DNA of 64,000 bases from Sphingomonas changnyeongensis (GTDB lineage: Bacteria; Pseudomonadota; Alphaproteobacteria; Sphingomonadales; Sphingomonadaceae), in contig NZ_CP047895.1 of assembly GCF_009913435.1 (NCBI RefSeq), positions 2,735,001 through 2,799,000 on the forward strand, in the 5' to 3' direction. Made by a program: the position numbers and the translations under genes. This document shows positions 8,269 to 16,718 of this stretch, in pieces; position 1 is the first letter of the stretch; every line of letters begins with the position of its first letter. Under the pieces are notes generated by a model that ran no database searches, was not told where the DNA came from, and was given only the letters and a program-made list of their open reading frames with translations.

Positions 8269-11220
8269 TCAGAACTTGAGCGACGCGCCGATGAAATACT
8301 GGCGGCCGATCACGTCATAGAGCTGCGGGTTGGTGTTGGAGTCGCCGCCCGCGGCAAAGCCCATCACCGGCGGCTGGTTGTCGAGCACATTGTTGATGCC
8401 GCCGAACAGCTCGATATTCTTGTACACCTTGGCCCGGACCGACAGATCCCAATAGGTCTCGGCACCCAGCGTCCCGCTCTGTGTCGGCGGCGACAGGGGC
8501 GACAGCTCCAGATCGTCGATGTAGCGCAGCTGATTGTTGATGGTGACCGGCCCCGATGTGTAGGTCAGCCCGGCAAAGGCGCGGAAATCGGGCGTGATGC
8601 GCACCGCATCGCTCGAGCACGGGCCGCCGTAAAAGCCCGCGCACTCGACCGAGGCGACGCCGGGCAGCGGGATGTTGCTGTCCTTGAACTGGAACGACCC
8701 GACGAACTGGACGGTCAGCCGGCTGTCTTCAGCCCAGAAGTTCAGCCACGGGGTCGCCGAGGTGTAGTTTACGCCGACGTCGAGACCGCGCACCTGCCGT
8801 TCGGCGATGTTGAGCAGCGGCGCGCGCACCGACAGGATGTTGCCCGAGCTGTTGCGCGTGATCGCCTGGCAGGACTGGCCCTGGGTGTCGAGCGTCGTGA
8901 AGCAGTTGTTGACGAGCGTCTGTGCATCGACTTGCGAGATCGCGTTTTTGACGGTGATGTCGAAATAATCGAGCGTGACCGACAGGCCGCGCATCGGGGT
9001 GAACACCAGGCCAAGCGTCAGCGTGTCGGCCGTTTCCTCGCGCAGATTGATGTTGCCGCCCGACTGGACGTCAAAGCCCTGGCTCTGCGCCACCTCCAGC
9101 GTGTCGATGAACTGTGCGGGCACCCCCTGGGCCAGACAGACCTGTTTCTGCGCGGCGGTCGGGTTGCTGGTGCGCACGCACGGGTCGCGGCCGCCGATAA
9201 AGCCCTGCGACACCGGGGCAAACAGCTCGTTCAGATTGGGGGCGCGGATGGCCCGGCTGTAATTGCCGCGGAACCGCGCCCAGTCGGTAATTTCCCAGTC
9301 GACCGCGCCCTTCCAGGTCACGACGCTGCCGATCGTCGAATAATCGGAGAAGCGCACCGCGCCCTCAAGCGCCAGCGACTGGATCAGCGGCAGGTCCTTC
9401 AGCACCGGGATGCGGATTTCACCGAACACTTCCTTGACCGTAAACGCACCGGAGTTGACGATCGGCGCGACGTTGATCGCCGCCAGATCGTTGCTCAGCG
9501 CGACTTCGTCGGGCGTGATCGAAAACCCGTCGCGGCGATATTCGACGCCGAACGCCGTCGCCACCGCGCCCGCCGGCAGGTCGAACAGGTCGCCCGCCAG
9601 CGTGCCGCCGGCGACTTCGCGGGTGAAGCGGCTGTCGGTCGAGGTGTTGACGCTCAGGAAGTTCGCCTGGGCCGGCGTCAGCGTCTGGGTGCCGAAGATG
9701 TTGACCGGGATACAGCCCGGAATCTCGCGATTGCGGCAGGCGGGCTGGCCGTTCACTACCACCACATCGAGGCCCGCCGTGGTGCGCGAGCGCGACAGCA
9801 GGTTGAACCGCACCTGCCGTTCATCGGTGCGGGCATATTGATAGAAGGTATCCCACCGCCAGCTGTTGCCGAACAGATCGAGACTGCCGCGCAGCCCGGT
9901 CGAGATCATGAAGGCGTCGGTGGTGAACTCGACGGTGCGCGGGCCGAATTCCTCGAACCGGCGGCCGACGTTGCGCAGCGTGAACACGCCGTCGCCATCG
10001 GGATCGAAAAAGCCGCGATTGGCGGCGAAAAACGCCCGCTGAACCGGGGTGAACAGCGGGTTGGTGTCGGCATTGGGGATCAGGACCGTGCCGGCCTGCT
10101 GGCCCGAGCTGGACGGGTTGACCGCCTCGGCCGCCTGCTGGAACGAGTTGACCTTCTTGCCGTAGAAGAACTGGCTGTAGAGCTCGACATTCGGCGCGAT
10201 TTCATAGCGCGCGTTGAGTGCCGCCTGATACCGCTCGAGCGGGCGCAACAGGAAATTGGGCGCGGCATAGTTAAACTGATCGCGCGGGCGGCAGAAGGGC
10301 AAGGGCTCGCCCTGCGCGCCGAAGCGGATGCCGACATTGGCAACCGGGCACGCGCCGCTGGCATTGTTCAGGTCAGGCACGCCGGTCAGCTGCGGAATCT
10401 GGGTGCTGTTGATGCCGATCAGGCCGCCGGGAATGTTGCCCGAGCCGAAGGGCTGGAAGCGCCCCTGCGCGTCGGCCAGCACTGGATTGGCCGAAAAGGC
10501 GCGGTCGCCCATCAGCACGCTGTTGCGCGTGGTGTAGGAGAAATAGCCGGTGATGTTGCCGCGCCCTTCGGAGACATTGGCGCCGAGCAGCAGGTCGGCC
10601 TTGTGCGACGCCCCGTCGCCGCGGTCCGCCTCGCCATATTGATATTGCGCGGCCACGCCCTCGAAGTTGCGCTTGAGGACGAAGTTGACGGCACCTGCGA
10701 CCGCGTCCGAACCATAGACGGCCGAGGCACCGCCGGTGATGATTTCGGCGCGCTCGATCATCAGGTCGGGGATCAGCGCCAGATCGGTGAGGCCGGTGAC
10801 GTCGCCCGGCATGAAGCGGCGGCCATCGACCAGCACGAGCGTGCGGACCGCGCCAAGGCTGCGCAGGTCGACGGACAGAATGCCCGAGCCGCCGCTCTGG
10901 TTGGTGCTGCTCGTCGTGTCGGGCACGAGCTGCGGAAACTGGTTCAGCGACTGTTCCAGGGTCACCGCGCCCTGCGCCTGCAGGGTTTCGGCCCCGACCG
11001 TGGTGATCGGGCTGTTGGCCACCAGGTCGCGGCGCTGGAGGCGCGATCCGGTGATGACGATATCGCTGTTCACGGTGTCCGTGCTGGCGGTCTGGGGCGG
11101 CGCGGCGTCCTGCGCCAGCGCCGGCGTCCCGGCGAACACACCGGCAAGCGTGGATGCGAGCAGGCTGGCGCGAAGAGTGAAGCGCCGGATCCCGCTGCCG
11201 CCTTGTTTGGAACTGACCAT
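8269..11220 (-). CDS. TonB-dependent outer membrane receptor
   Basis: A 983-residue receptor that imports a substrate across the outer membrane using TonB energy. I chose ATG 11220 (MVSSKQGG), which has GGGGG upstream; this gives a signal peptide ending at about ALAQ, then a TonB-box-like DIVITGSR, a plug domain (LVDGRRFMPGDV; ITGGASAVYGSDAVAGAVN) and a 22-strand-type barrel ending in the aromatic IGASLKF terminus. The large oligopeptide/carbohydrate-type plug and its pairing with an exported DUF885 hydrolase suggest peptide uptake. Its promoter region carries putative IclR boxes. Specificity cannot be read from sequence. Confidence 0.92.
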   Translation of the reverse strand: MVSSKQGGSGIRRFTLRASLLASTLAGVFAGTPALAQDAAPPQTASTDTVNSDIVITGSRLQRRDLVANSPITTVGAETLQAQGAVTLEQSLNQFPQLVPDTTSSTNQSGGSGILSVDLRSLGAVRTLVLVDGRRFMPGDVTGLTDLALIPDLMIERAEIITGGASAVYGSDAVAGAVNFVLKRNFEGVAAQYQYGEADRGDGASHKADLLLGANVSEGRGNITGYFSYTTRNSVLMGDRAFSANPVLADAQGRFQPFGSGNIPGGLIGINSTQIPQLTGVPDLNNASGACPVANVGIRFGAQGEPLPFCRPRDQFNYAAPNFLLRPLERYQAALNARYEIAPNVELYSQFFYGKKVNSFQQAAEAVNPSSSGQQAGTVLIPNADTNPLFTPVQRAFFAANRGFFDPDGDGVFTLRNVGRRFEEFGPRTVEFTTDAFMISTGLRGSLDLFGNSWRWDTFYQYARTDERQVRFNLLSRSRTTAGLDVVVVNGQPACRNREIPGCIPVNIFGTQTLTPAQANFLSVNTSTDSRFTREVAGGTLAGDLFDLPAGAVATAFGVEYRRDGFSITPDEVALSNDLAAINVAPIVNSGAFTVKEVFGEIRIPVLKDLPLIQSLALEGAVRFSDYSTIGSVVTWKGAVDWEITDWARFRGNYSRAIRAPNLNELFAPVSQGFIGGRDPCVRTSNPTAAQKQVCLAQGVPAQFIDTLEVAQSQGFDVQSGGNINLREETADTLTLGLVFTPMRGLSVTLDYFDITVKNAISQVDAQTLVNNCFTTLDTQGQSCQAITRNSSGNILSVRAPLLNIAERQVRGLDVGVNYTSATPWLNFWAEDSRLTVQFVGSFQFKDSNIPLPGVASVECAGFYGGPCSSDAVRITPDFRAFAGLTYTSGPVTINNQLRYIDDLELSPLSPPTQSGTLGAETYWDLSVRAKVYKNIELFGGINNVLDNQPPVMGFAAGGDSNTNPQLYDVIGRQYFIGASLKF

Positions 11221-11286
11221 ATTCGCCCCCTTTTTTAATCCTGTTGATGCTGCGTCCGCCGTAAACGACTGCGGCTTTTTCCATTT

Positions 11287-11331
11287 GTTCGCTTTACGCA
11301 CATCAGCCGAACAAACTGCCGCTATGCGCAC
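11287..11331. promoter_or_regulatory. Putative IclR-type operator boxes upstream of the TonB receptor
   Basis: GTTCGCTTTACGCAC at 11287-11301 and a weaker copy TGCCGCTATGCGCAC at 11317-11331, 30 bp apart. They lie 67-111 bp upstream of the receptor start. The first differs at only two positions from the box in the SDR/aldehyde dehydrogenase gap. Confidence 0.5.
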
Positions 11332-11384
11332 CGTTGCTCCATTACGAAACCATGTCAATCACATTGCGCGCCATGCGCACGTAA

Positions 11385-11416
11385 TTGCGCACAGCGAACA
11401 AAATGCACTGGCGAAC
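11385..11416 (-). promoter_or_regulatory. Additional putative IclR-type boxes upstream of the methyltransferase
   Basis: On the minus strand GTTCGCTGTGCGCAA (11385-11399) and GTTCGCCAGTGCATT (11402-11416). The first is close to the 1017-1031 box. They sit 30-60 bp before the methyltransferase start and could control that gene. Confidence 0.4.
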
Positions 11417-11443
11417 CGGATCGCACCGTGCCAGACACTGGCC

Positions 11444-12307
11444 ATGGCAAATCGGGCCGGCGGCAGCGCAGACACGGGGCGCATGATGCTCTGGAGCGCC
11501 TTCTGGCGCGGCAGCACGCGCGACGGCTGCACCGCCGCCTTCCCACCCGCCGCACAACAGGCGATCAGCGCCGGCTGGCAGGCCCTGTTCGCCGGGCGGC
11601 CGCGCACCACCCGGATCCTCGACATTGCGTGCGGGCGCGGCGCGGTGCTGGCCGTCGCGGCAGAGGCCGGGATCGACTCGCGCATCGGTGTCGACCTGGC
11701 TGACGGGGACTCAATCGGGTCGCCGGACGCGCAGATTCTGGGGGGCGTCGATGCGCGCCACCTGCCCTTTGCCGACCGCAGCTTCGATCTCGTCGTCAGC
11801 CAGTTCGGGCTTGAATATGCCGGGCTGGACGAAGCGGTTGACGAGGCCGCGCGCGTCACCGGCGGCGAGATCGCCTGGCTGCTGCATGCGGCCGAGGGTG
11901 CGGTCGTGCAGCAGGCGCGCGAACAGATCGCACAGGCAGACTGGATCGATCATGATCTTGGCGGCCTGACGGCGATCGCGCGCGGCCCGGCTGCTCTGGG
12001 CCCGCTGCTCAGCGAGGTGATCGAAGCGGCGCGCACAGCGGCCAACACCGCCCTGCTCGAAGGCTTTTACCATCATGCCCAGGCCCTGGCGGCGCAGGGT
12101 GATCCGGCGCTGATCGACCGCTTCGCCGCCGACTGGCGCGAACATCGCGCACGCATGGCCGATCTGGTGCGGGCAGCGCCCGATGCCGGCATGGCCGCCC
12201 GGGCCTGCAAAAGGCTGGCCGATGCCGGGTTTGACGTGGAACTGACCGACCTGTGCAGCGCGGATGCGTTGGTCGGACGCTGGTTGAAAGGCCGCAGGCG
12301 ATGCTGA
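11444..12307 (+). CDS. Class I SAM-dependent methyltransferase
   Basis: Cytosolic methyltransferase of 287 residues. The SAM-binding glycine motif RILDIACGRGAVLAVAAE (around residue 50), the acidic strand end IGVDLA and the post-motif HLPFADRSFDLVVSQFGLEYAG are typical of class I enzymes. ATG 11444 is the first reasonable start after the divergent promoter; a later Met at 11483 is possible. It reads in the same direction as the second DUF885 gene 35 bp downstream. The acceptor molecule is unknown; no neighbouring gene points to a specific methylated compound. Confidence 0.72.
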   Translation: MANRAGGSADTGRMMLWSAFWRGSTRDGCTAAFPPAAQQAISAGWQALFAGRPRTTRILDIACGRGAVLAVAAEAGIDSRIGVDLADGDSIGSPDAQILGGVDARHLPFADRSFDLVVSQFGLEYAGLDEAVDEAARVTGGEIAWLLHAAEGAVVQQAREQIAQADWIDHDLGGLTAIARGPAALGPLLSEVIEAARTAANTALLEGFYHHAQALAAQGDPALIDRFAADWREHRARMADLVRAAPDAGMAARACKRLADAGFDVELTDLCSADALVGRWLKGRRRC

Positions 12308-12342
12308 TCGCCGCGCGGCCACCAAAGGGAGGAACGACTGGA

Positions 12343-13986
12343 ATGAAGCTTGTCATCTTGGCAGCGATGGCCGTGCTCATGGCACCGCCGGCGCTGGCGG
12401 CCCAGCCCGACACGCTGGAGAGCCTGTTCACCGAATGGCGCCAGCTGCAAAAGGGCGAGGTGCGGGGCGGCGCGCCCGATTTCACCGCCCCGGCACTCGC
12501 CCGGCAGGCGGCGGCGCTCAAGCAGCTGCGCGCACGGCTCGACAGGCTGCCGGCCGCCCAATGGTCGATCGCCCGCAAGGTCGACCGCGAACTGATCCGT
12601 TCGGAGATGAACGGCCTGGATTTCGACCTGCGCGTCGCGCAGCCCTGGCGGCGCGACCCGGCCTGGTACATTTCGGTCTGGACCGCGCAGAGCGATACGC
12701 CCGCGCATGAAGGGCCGGTGCATCCGATGCCGGTCGAGCTGTGGACCTACAGCTTCCCGCTCGACGCGGCGGCGCAGACCAAGCTGGCCGGCGAACTGGC
12801 GCACATCCCCGCTCTGCTTGCCCAGGCGCGCGGCAACCTGACCGGCAACACCCGCGATCTGTGGAAGGCGAGCATCGTCACCATCGGCGAGCAGCTCGCC
12901 GCGCTCGAGGATCTGCAGACGAAGGTCGCCGGCGGCGACCCGGCGCTGCGCCGCGCCGTTGACGCAGCGACCGGCGCAACCCGCGATTTTCTGGACTGGG
13001 TGAAGGCCGAAGCGCCGAAGAAAACCGGCCCGTCCGGCGTCGGCAAGGCCGAATATAGCTGGTTCCTCAAGCATGTGCAGCGTTCGCCGCTGACCTGGGA
13101 GGACGAGGTCGCGATCCTCCAGCGCGAGCTTGACCGCGCGCACGCCGCACTGCGGATGGAGGAGCATCGCAACCGCGCCCTGCCCCCGCTCACCGGCGCG
13201 CAGAGCCCGGCGGACTATGACCGGCAGGCGCGGGCCGCGGTCGACAAATATCTGCGCTTCATGGACGAACGCCAGATCCTGACCGTGCGCGATTACATGA
13301 AGCCCGCACTGCTCGCCCGCATCGGCAGCTATGTTCCGCCCGAACAGCAGAACTTCTTCCACATCGCCATGCACCGCGCGCCGATGACGCTGTGGACGCA
13401 TTTCTATCACTGGTGGGATCTGGCCAACATGGCGGCGGACCCGCATCCGAGCGCGATCCGGCGTGGCCCGCTGCTCTACAATGTCTGGCTGAGCCGGGCT
13501 GAGGGCATGGCGACCGCGATGGAAGAGCTGATGCTCAATGCCGGCCTGTTCGACGATGATCCCCGCGCGCGCGAAATCGTGTGGATCATGCAGGCCCAGC
13601 GCGCGGCACGCGGTCTCGCCTCGCTCTATGCGCAGGCGAACATGATCGATCTGGATGCCGCCATGGCGATGCAGGTCAGCCGCACGCCCAATGGCTGGAT
13701 GTCGCCGAACCTGCCGCTGCTCGGCTTTGAACAGCAAATGTATCTGCGCCTGCCGGGCTATGGCCCGAGCTACATCACCGGCAAGGCGATGATCGAACGG
13801 CTGATCACCGAGGTCGCGGAGAAGCGCGGCAAGGACTTCCGGGTGAAGGACTTTTTCGACGAGCTGAACAGCTATGGCATGATCCCGGTGCCGCTCATCC
13901 GCTGGCAGATGCTCGGCGCGACCGACGAGCTCGACAAGATCGGCGTCAGCGACGCCGATCCGATTGCATCGGATCGGCAACGCTGA
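12343..13986 (+). CDS. DUF885 family exported protein (paralogue 2)
   Basis: A 547-residue protein with a short signal peptide (MKLVILAAMAVLMAPPALAA). DUF885 hallmarks are MEEHRNRALPPL, SRAEGMATAMEELM, and the C-terminal RLPGYGPSYITG block. In the third motif it has RAEGMATAMEE where the two paralogues have EGWA(V/F)YLEE, so its active-site surroundings may differ. The start has a strong AGGGAGG. The last 11 codons are encoded by a hairpin (13954-13978), giving a tail not seen in the paralogues. It probably acts in the periplasm on peptides. Confidence 0.83.
   Translation: MKLVILAAMAVLMAPPALAAQPDTLESLFTEWRQLQKGEVRGGAPDFTAPALARQAAALKQLRARLDRLPAAQWSIARKVDRELIRSEMNGLDFDLRVAQPWRRDPAWYISVWTAQSDTPAHEGPVHPMPVELWTYSFPLDAAAQTKLAGELAHIPALLAQARGNLTGNTRDLWKASIVTIGEQLAALEDLQTKVAGGDPALRRAVDAATGATRDFLDWVKAEAPKKTGPSGVGKAEYSWFLKHVQRSPLTWEDEVAILQRELDRAHAALRMEEHRNRALPPLTGAQSPADYDRQARAAVDKYLRFMDERQILTVRDYMKPALLARIGSYVPPEQQNFFHIAMHRAPMTLWTHFYHWWDLANMAADPHPSAIRRGPLLYNVWLSRAEGMATAMEELMLNAGLFDDDPRAREIVWIMQAQRAARGLASLYAQANMIDLDAAMAMQVSRTPNGWMSPNLPLLGFEQQMYLRLPGYGPSYITGKAMIERLITEVAEKRGKDFRVKDFFDELNSYGMIPVPLIRWQMLGATDELDKIGVSDADPIASDRQR
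13954..13978. terminator. Hairpin overlapping the 3' end of DUF885 paralogue 2
   Basis: An 11-bp perfect stem GCCGATCCGAT / ATCGGATCGGC with loop TGC. No clear T run follows. The stem shares GCCGATCCGA with the hairpin at 16667-16695 behind paralogue 3. Confidence 0.5.
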
Positions 13987-14045
13987 ACCGTTAAGTTGGC
14001 GCAGTTTCCGGGTCGCCGGCAGGTCCGGCCAGGCTCGAAAATGCG

Positions 14046-14936
14046 CTAGGCCGGGCTTAGGCTCCGTCCGCACCAGCGCGCGACCTGTTCGTGGGTGGCA
14101 AACCACGCCCCCAGGTCGCGCGCCTGTTCGATCAGCGCCTCGAGCATCCAGATGCGCGAGCGATAGCCGATCACGAACGGATGCAGCACGAGCTGGAACA
14201 GCCCGCCTTCGGCATGGGCTGCTTCCAGTTCGCGGCGGAAGATGCGGTGGACATCGTCGGGCGTCATCCACGGCCGGGTGGCGGGCGTGCGGTTGAACAT
14301 CAGATAGACGGCATCATCGCGCAGCCACTCGACCGGCACCTCGACGATCCCGGTCCGCCGCCCGTCGAGCAGCAGCTCATAGGGGGTTTCGTCGGCCATC
14401 AGCGAACTGTCGTAGAGCAGCCCCATTTCCTCGACGATGGCGATGGTGTGCGGCGACAGATCCCAGTTGGGCGAACGGAAGCCCGCCGGTGACGCGCCGA
14501 TCAGCGGCGCAAGCACGTCGCGCGCGCGCAGCATCAGGTCACGCTCGGTAGCATGGTCGAGCAGGCTGTTATTCTCATGCACCCAGCCATGCAGGCCGAC
14601 CTCATGGCCGGCCGCGACGATGCGCCGCGTTTCATCGGGATCAATCTCGGCGCACAAAGCCGGCATGAAGAAGCTTGCCGGCACCTGATGCCGGGCCAGT
14701 GCCGCGAGGACACGCGGCACGCCGACGCGGCGGCCAAACTCGCCCCAGGCCAGCCGGCCGATCGCCCGGCCGCCGCCGCCGATTTCAAACGACTCATGGT
14801 CGCAGTCGAACGACAGCGCGACGGCGAAGGGCGCATTGCCCGGCCAGGATGCCGGCTGCAGCGACTGGCCGGCGCGGACGCGGCCGATCAGCGCGCGCCA
14901 TTCCCCCGCATCGATCGCCCAGGGCGGATTTTCCAT
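14046..14936 (-). CDS. Polysaccharide deacetylase (NodB-like) family protein
   Basis: A 296-residue cytosolic-looking protein (no signal peptide) of the NodB/carbohydrate esterase 4 superfamily, in the branch that also contains PuuE allantoinase-like and HP0310-like C-N hydrolases. Motif 1 is SFDCDHES (metal-binding aspartates near residue 45), motif 2 is AGHEVGLHGWVHEN (two histidines), motif 3 is GFRSPNWDLS, and a C-terminal LHPFVIG supplies the late histidine. GGAGG precedes ATG 14936. It is divergent from DUF885 paralogue 3 with IclR boxes between. In this amino-acid context an amidase-type reaction is as likely as sugar deacetylation. Confidence 0.8.
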   Translation of the reverse strand: MENPPWAIDAGEWRALIGRVRAGQSLQPASWPGNAPFAVALSFDCDHESFEIGGGGRAIGRLAWGEFGRRVGVPRVLAALARHQVPASFFMPALCAEIDPDETRRIVAAGHEVGLHGWVHENNSLLDHATERDLMLRARDVLAPLIGASPAGFRSPNWDLSPHTIAIVEEMGLLYDSSLMADETPYELLLDGRRTGIVEVPVEWLRDDAVYLMFNRTPATRPWMTPDDVHRIFRRELEAAHAEGGLFQLVLHPFVIGYRSRIWMLEALIEQARDLGAWFATHEQVARWCGRSLSPA

Positions 14937-14954
14937 GTCGCCAACCTCCGATTT

Positions 14955-14988
14955 AGCCGCACTGCGAACTTGCGTTCGCATCGTGGGC
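14955..14988. promoter_or_regulatory. Putative IclR-type operator boxes, deacetylase/DUF885 gap
   Basis: A minus-strand box GTTCGCAGTGCGGCT (14955-14969) and a plus-strand box GTTCGCATCGTGGGC (14974-14988), 19 bp apart, form an inverted pair centred between the divergent genes. Confidence 0.5.
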
Positions 14989-15023
14989 ATGTTTCCCTGT
15001 GACCGCAACAGGGGATTCGACAG

Positions 15024-16652
15024 ATGAAGACAGGTTTTCTCCACGCCCTGGCGACGACGACCATGCTGGTCGCGAGCGCCGGCGCGGCCGACGCCGCCAG
15101 CCATGCGGATCTGGTCAGCCTTTACCAGTCGGCGCGCGCGGCGGTGACGATCCGGGTCCTCGACCATGCGCCGGACGTGTCGGAGGCGGCGCTCGCGGCC
15201 CGCGCGCGCGCGGCAGAGGATGCGGTCAGGCGGATCACCGCGATGGACGACAGCGCCTGGCCGATCTCCGAACGGGTCGACCTGATGATCGCGCTGGCTG
15301 AAATGCGCGGCGTGGCGTTTGAACACCGGACGCTCAGGCCCTGGGCGCGCGATCCGGTCTGGTGGTCGACGCTCGATCTGGGCTGGGGGCCCAAGGCACC
15401 AAGCGCCTTCACCCCGCCCCGCCTGCCGGTCAGCGACCGCACCGCGCGCGCGACGCTTGCCGCCCAGCTGCGCGCCATCCCGGGGGTGCTGGCGACCGCG
15501 CGAACCGCGCTCGTCGACCTGCGCGGCGATCTGGCGAAGCTCGGCATCGCCCATCACCGGATCGAGGCGCGCGTGCTGCGCCGCCTGGCCGGGCAGCTCA
15601 AGACCCACCACCCCGAACTCGCCCCGTCGGCCGAGGCCGCCGCCCGCGCGTCCGACGCATTCGCGCTGTGGCTGGAGGGCCGGCTGCCCCATGTTCCGGC
15701 CAAAGCGGGGATCGGCAAGGCCGAGTTCGACTGGTATCTGCGCCACGTCCTTCTCTATCCCTGGACCACCGACGAGATGATGGTGCTCGGCGAGCGCGAA
15801 TGGGAACGCAGCATGGCGTTCCTGGCGATCGAGGAGCATGAGCATCGCGGCAGCCCGATGATCGCGCCAGTGACGAGCCTCGAGGCCTTCGAGGCGCTGC
15901 GCCGGGAGGCGGACACCGAGCTGCTCGCCTTTTTGAAGGCCAGGAAGATCTTCACCGTGCCCGACTGGCTGACCGTGCCGCCGCCCGAGGGCCCCTATAT
16001 CATGCCCGCCAATCAGGATCCCGCGGCACCCGGCCCGTTCGATCCGCCGGTCACGCGCAATTTCTTCCGCGAGGCCGAGGACCGTGATCCGCGCAGCCTG
16101 CGCGCGCACAATCTGCCCGGCCATATCTTTGACAGCGCCTATCAGCAGCGCGACCGGCGTCCGCTGCGCGGGGGCGAGCGACTGGGCTTTCTCGACAGTG
16201 GCCGGCTTGAGGGCTGGGCCTTTTATCTGGAGGAAATGCTGCTCCAGGCCGGCTGGCTCGACACCCGGCCCAAGGCGCGCGAGATCCATTATGTGCTACA
16301 GGCGAACCGGGCCGCGCGGCTGCGCGCCGAGCTGCTCGCCCAGGCGAATGAATGGAGCTTCGACGAAGCACTCGCCTCGCTGACCGGGCGGACGCCGAAA
16401 TGGATGGAGCTGACCGACGATACGGCGATCTACGACATGGCGCTCTATCTGCGGCAGCCGGGGCTGGGGCTGAATTATTATTTCGGCAAGCTGCAGGTCG
16501 AACAGCTGCTGGCCGAGGAACGCCATGCCAAAGGGGATGCGTTTGACCTGACGGCGTTTCACGACCGTTTCATCGCCGCCGGCGTGATCCCGATCGCGCT
16601 CATCCGCTGGGAAATGACCGGCAAGGACGATCAGGTCAGGAAGATGCGCTGA
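15024..16652 (+). CDS. DUF885 family exported protein (paralogue 3)
   Basis: A 542-residue protein with a signal peptide (cleavage near residue 25, after GAADA). It has the DUF885 features AIEEHEHRGSP, HNLPGHIFDSAYQQRD, GRLEGWAFYLEEMLLQ and the C-terminal RQPGLGLNYYFGKLQVE block. The EGWA(V/F)YLEE motif matches paralogue 1 rather than paralogue 2. It is divergent from the deacetylase gene and followed by a strong hairpin terminator. Predicted periplasmic peptide or ester hydrolase; substrate unknown. Confidence 0.83.
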   Translation: MKTGFLHALATTTMLVASAGAADAASHADLVSLYQSARAAVTIRVLDHAPDVSEAALAARARAAEDAVRRITAMDDSAWPISERVDLMIALAEMRGVAFEHRTLRPWARDPVWWSTLDLGWGPKAPSAFTPPRLPVSDRTARATLAAQLRAIPGVLATARTALVDLRGDLAKLGIAHHRIEARVLRRLAGQLKTHHPELAPSAEAAARASDAFALWLEGRLPHVPAKAGIGKAEFDWYLRHVLLYPWTTDEMMVLGEREWERSMAFLAIEEHEHRGSPMIAPVTSLEAFEALRREADTELLAFLKARKIFTVPDWLTVPPPEGPYIMPANQDPAAPGPFDPPVTRNFFREAEDRDPRSLRAHNLPGHIFDSAYQQRDRRPLRGGERLGFLDSGRLEGWAFYLEEMLLQAGWLDTRPKAREIHYVLQANRAARLRAELLAQANEWSFDEALASLTGRTPKWMELTDDTAIYDMALYLRQPGLGLNYYFGKLQVEQLLAEERHAKGDAFDLTAFHDRFIAAGVIPIALIRWEMTGKDDQVRKMR

Positions 16653-16666
16653 CCGTCCATATGAAG

Positions 16667-16695
16667 CGGCCGATCCGACGGCGTCGGATCGGCCG
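16667..16695. terminator. Bidirectional hairpin terminator
   Basis: A perfect 13-bp stem CGGCCGATCCGAC / GTCGGATCGGCCG with loop GGC, between the convergent DUF885 and M24 genes. Confidence 0.7.
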
Positions 16696-16718
16696 TCCGG
16701 GCTTCAGGGTCGCCCGGT

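Noticed and set aside
8260..11238. A 992-codon open frame on the plus strand
   Set aside because: It lies antisense to the TonB-dependent receptor, is extremely arginine/alanine rich and lacks any domain; a GC-rich shadow.
10736..11443. Long N-terminal extension of the methyltransferase frame
   Set aside because: It runs antisense through the receptor's signal region and crosses the divergent promoter with its IclR boxes.
14937..16289. Upstream extension of the deacetylase frame on the minus strand (747 codons in total)
   Set aside because: The extension is antisense to DUF885 paralogue 3; the real start with GGAGG is at 14936.
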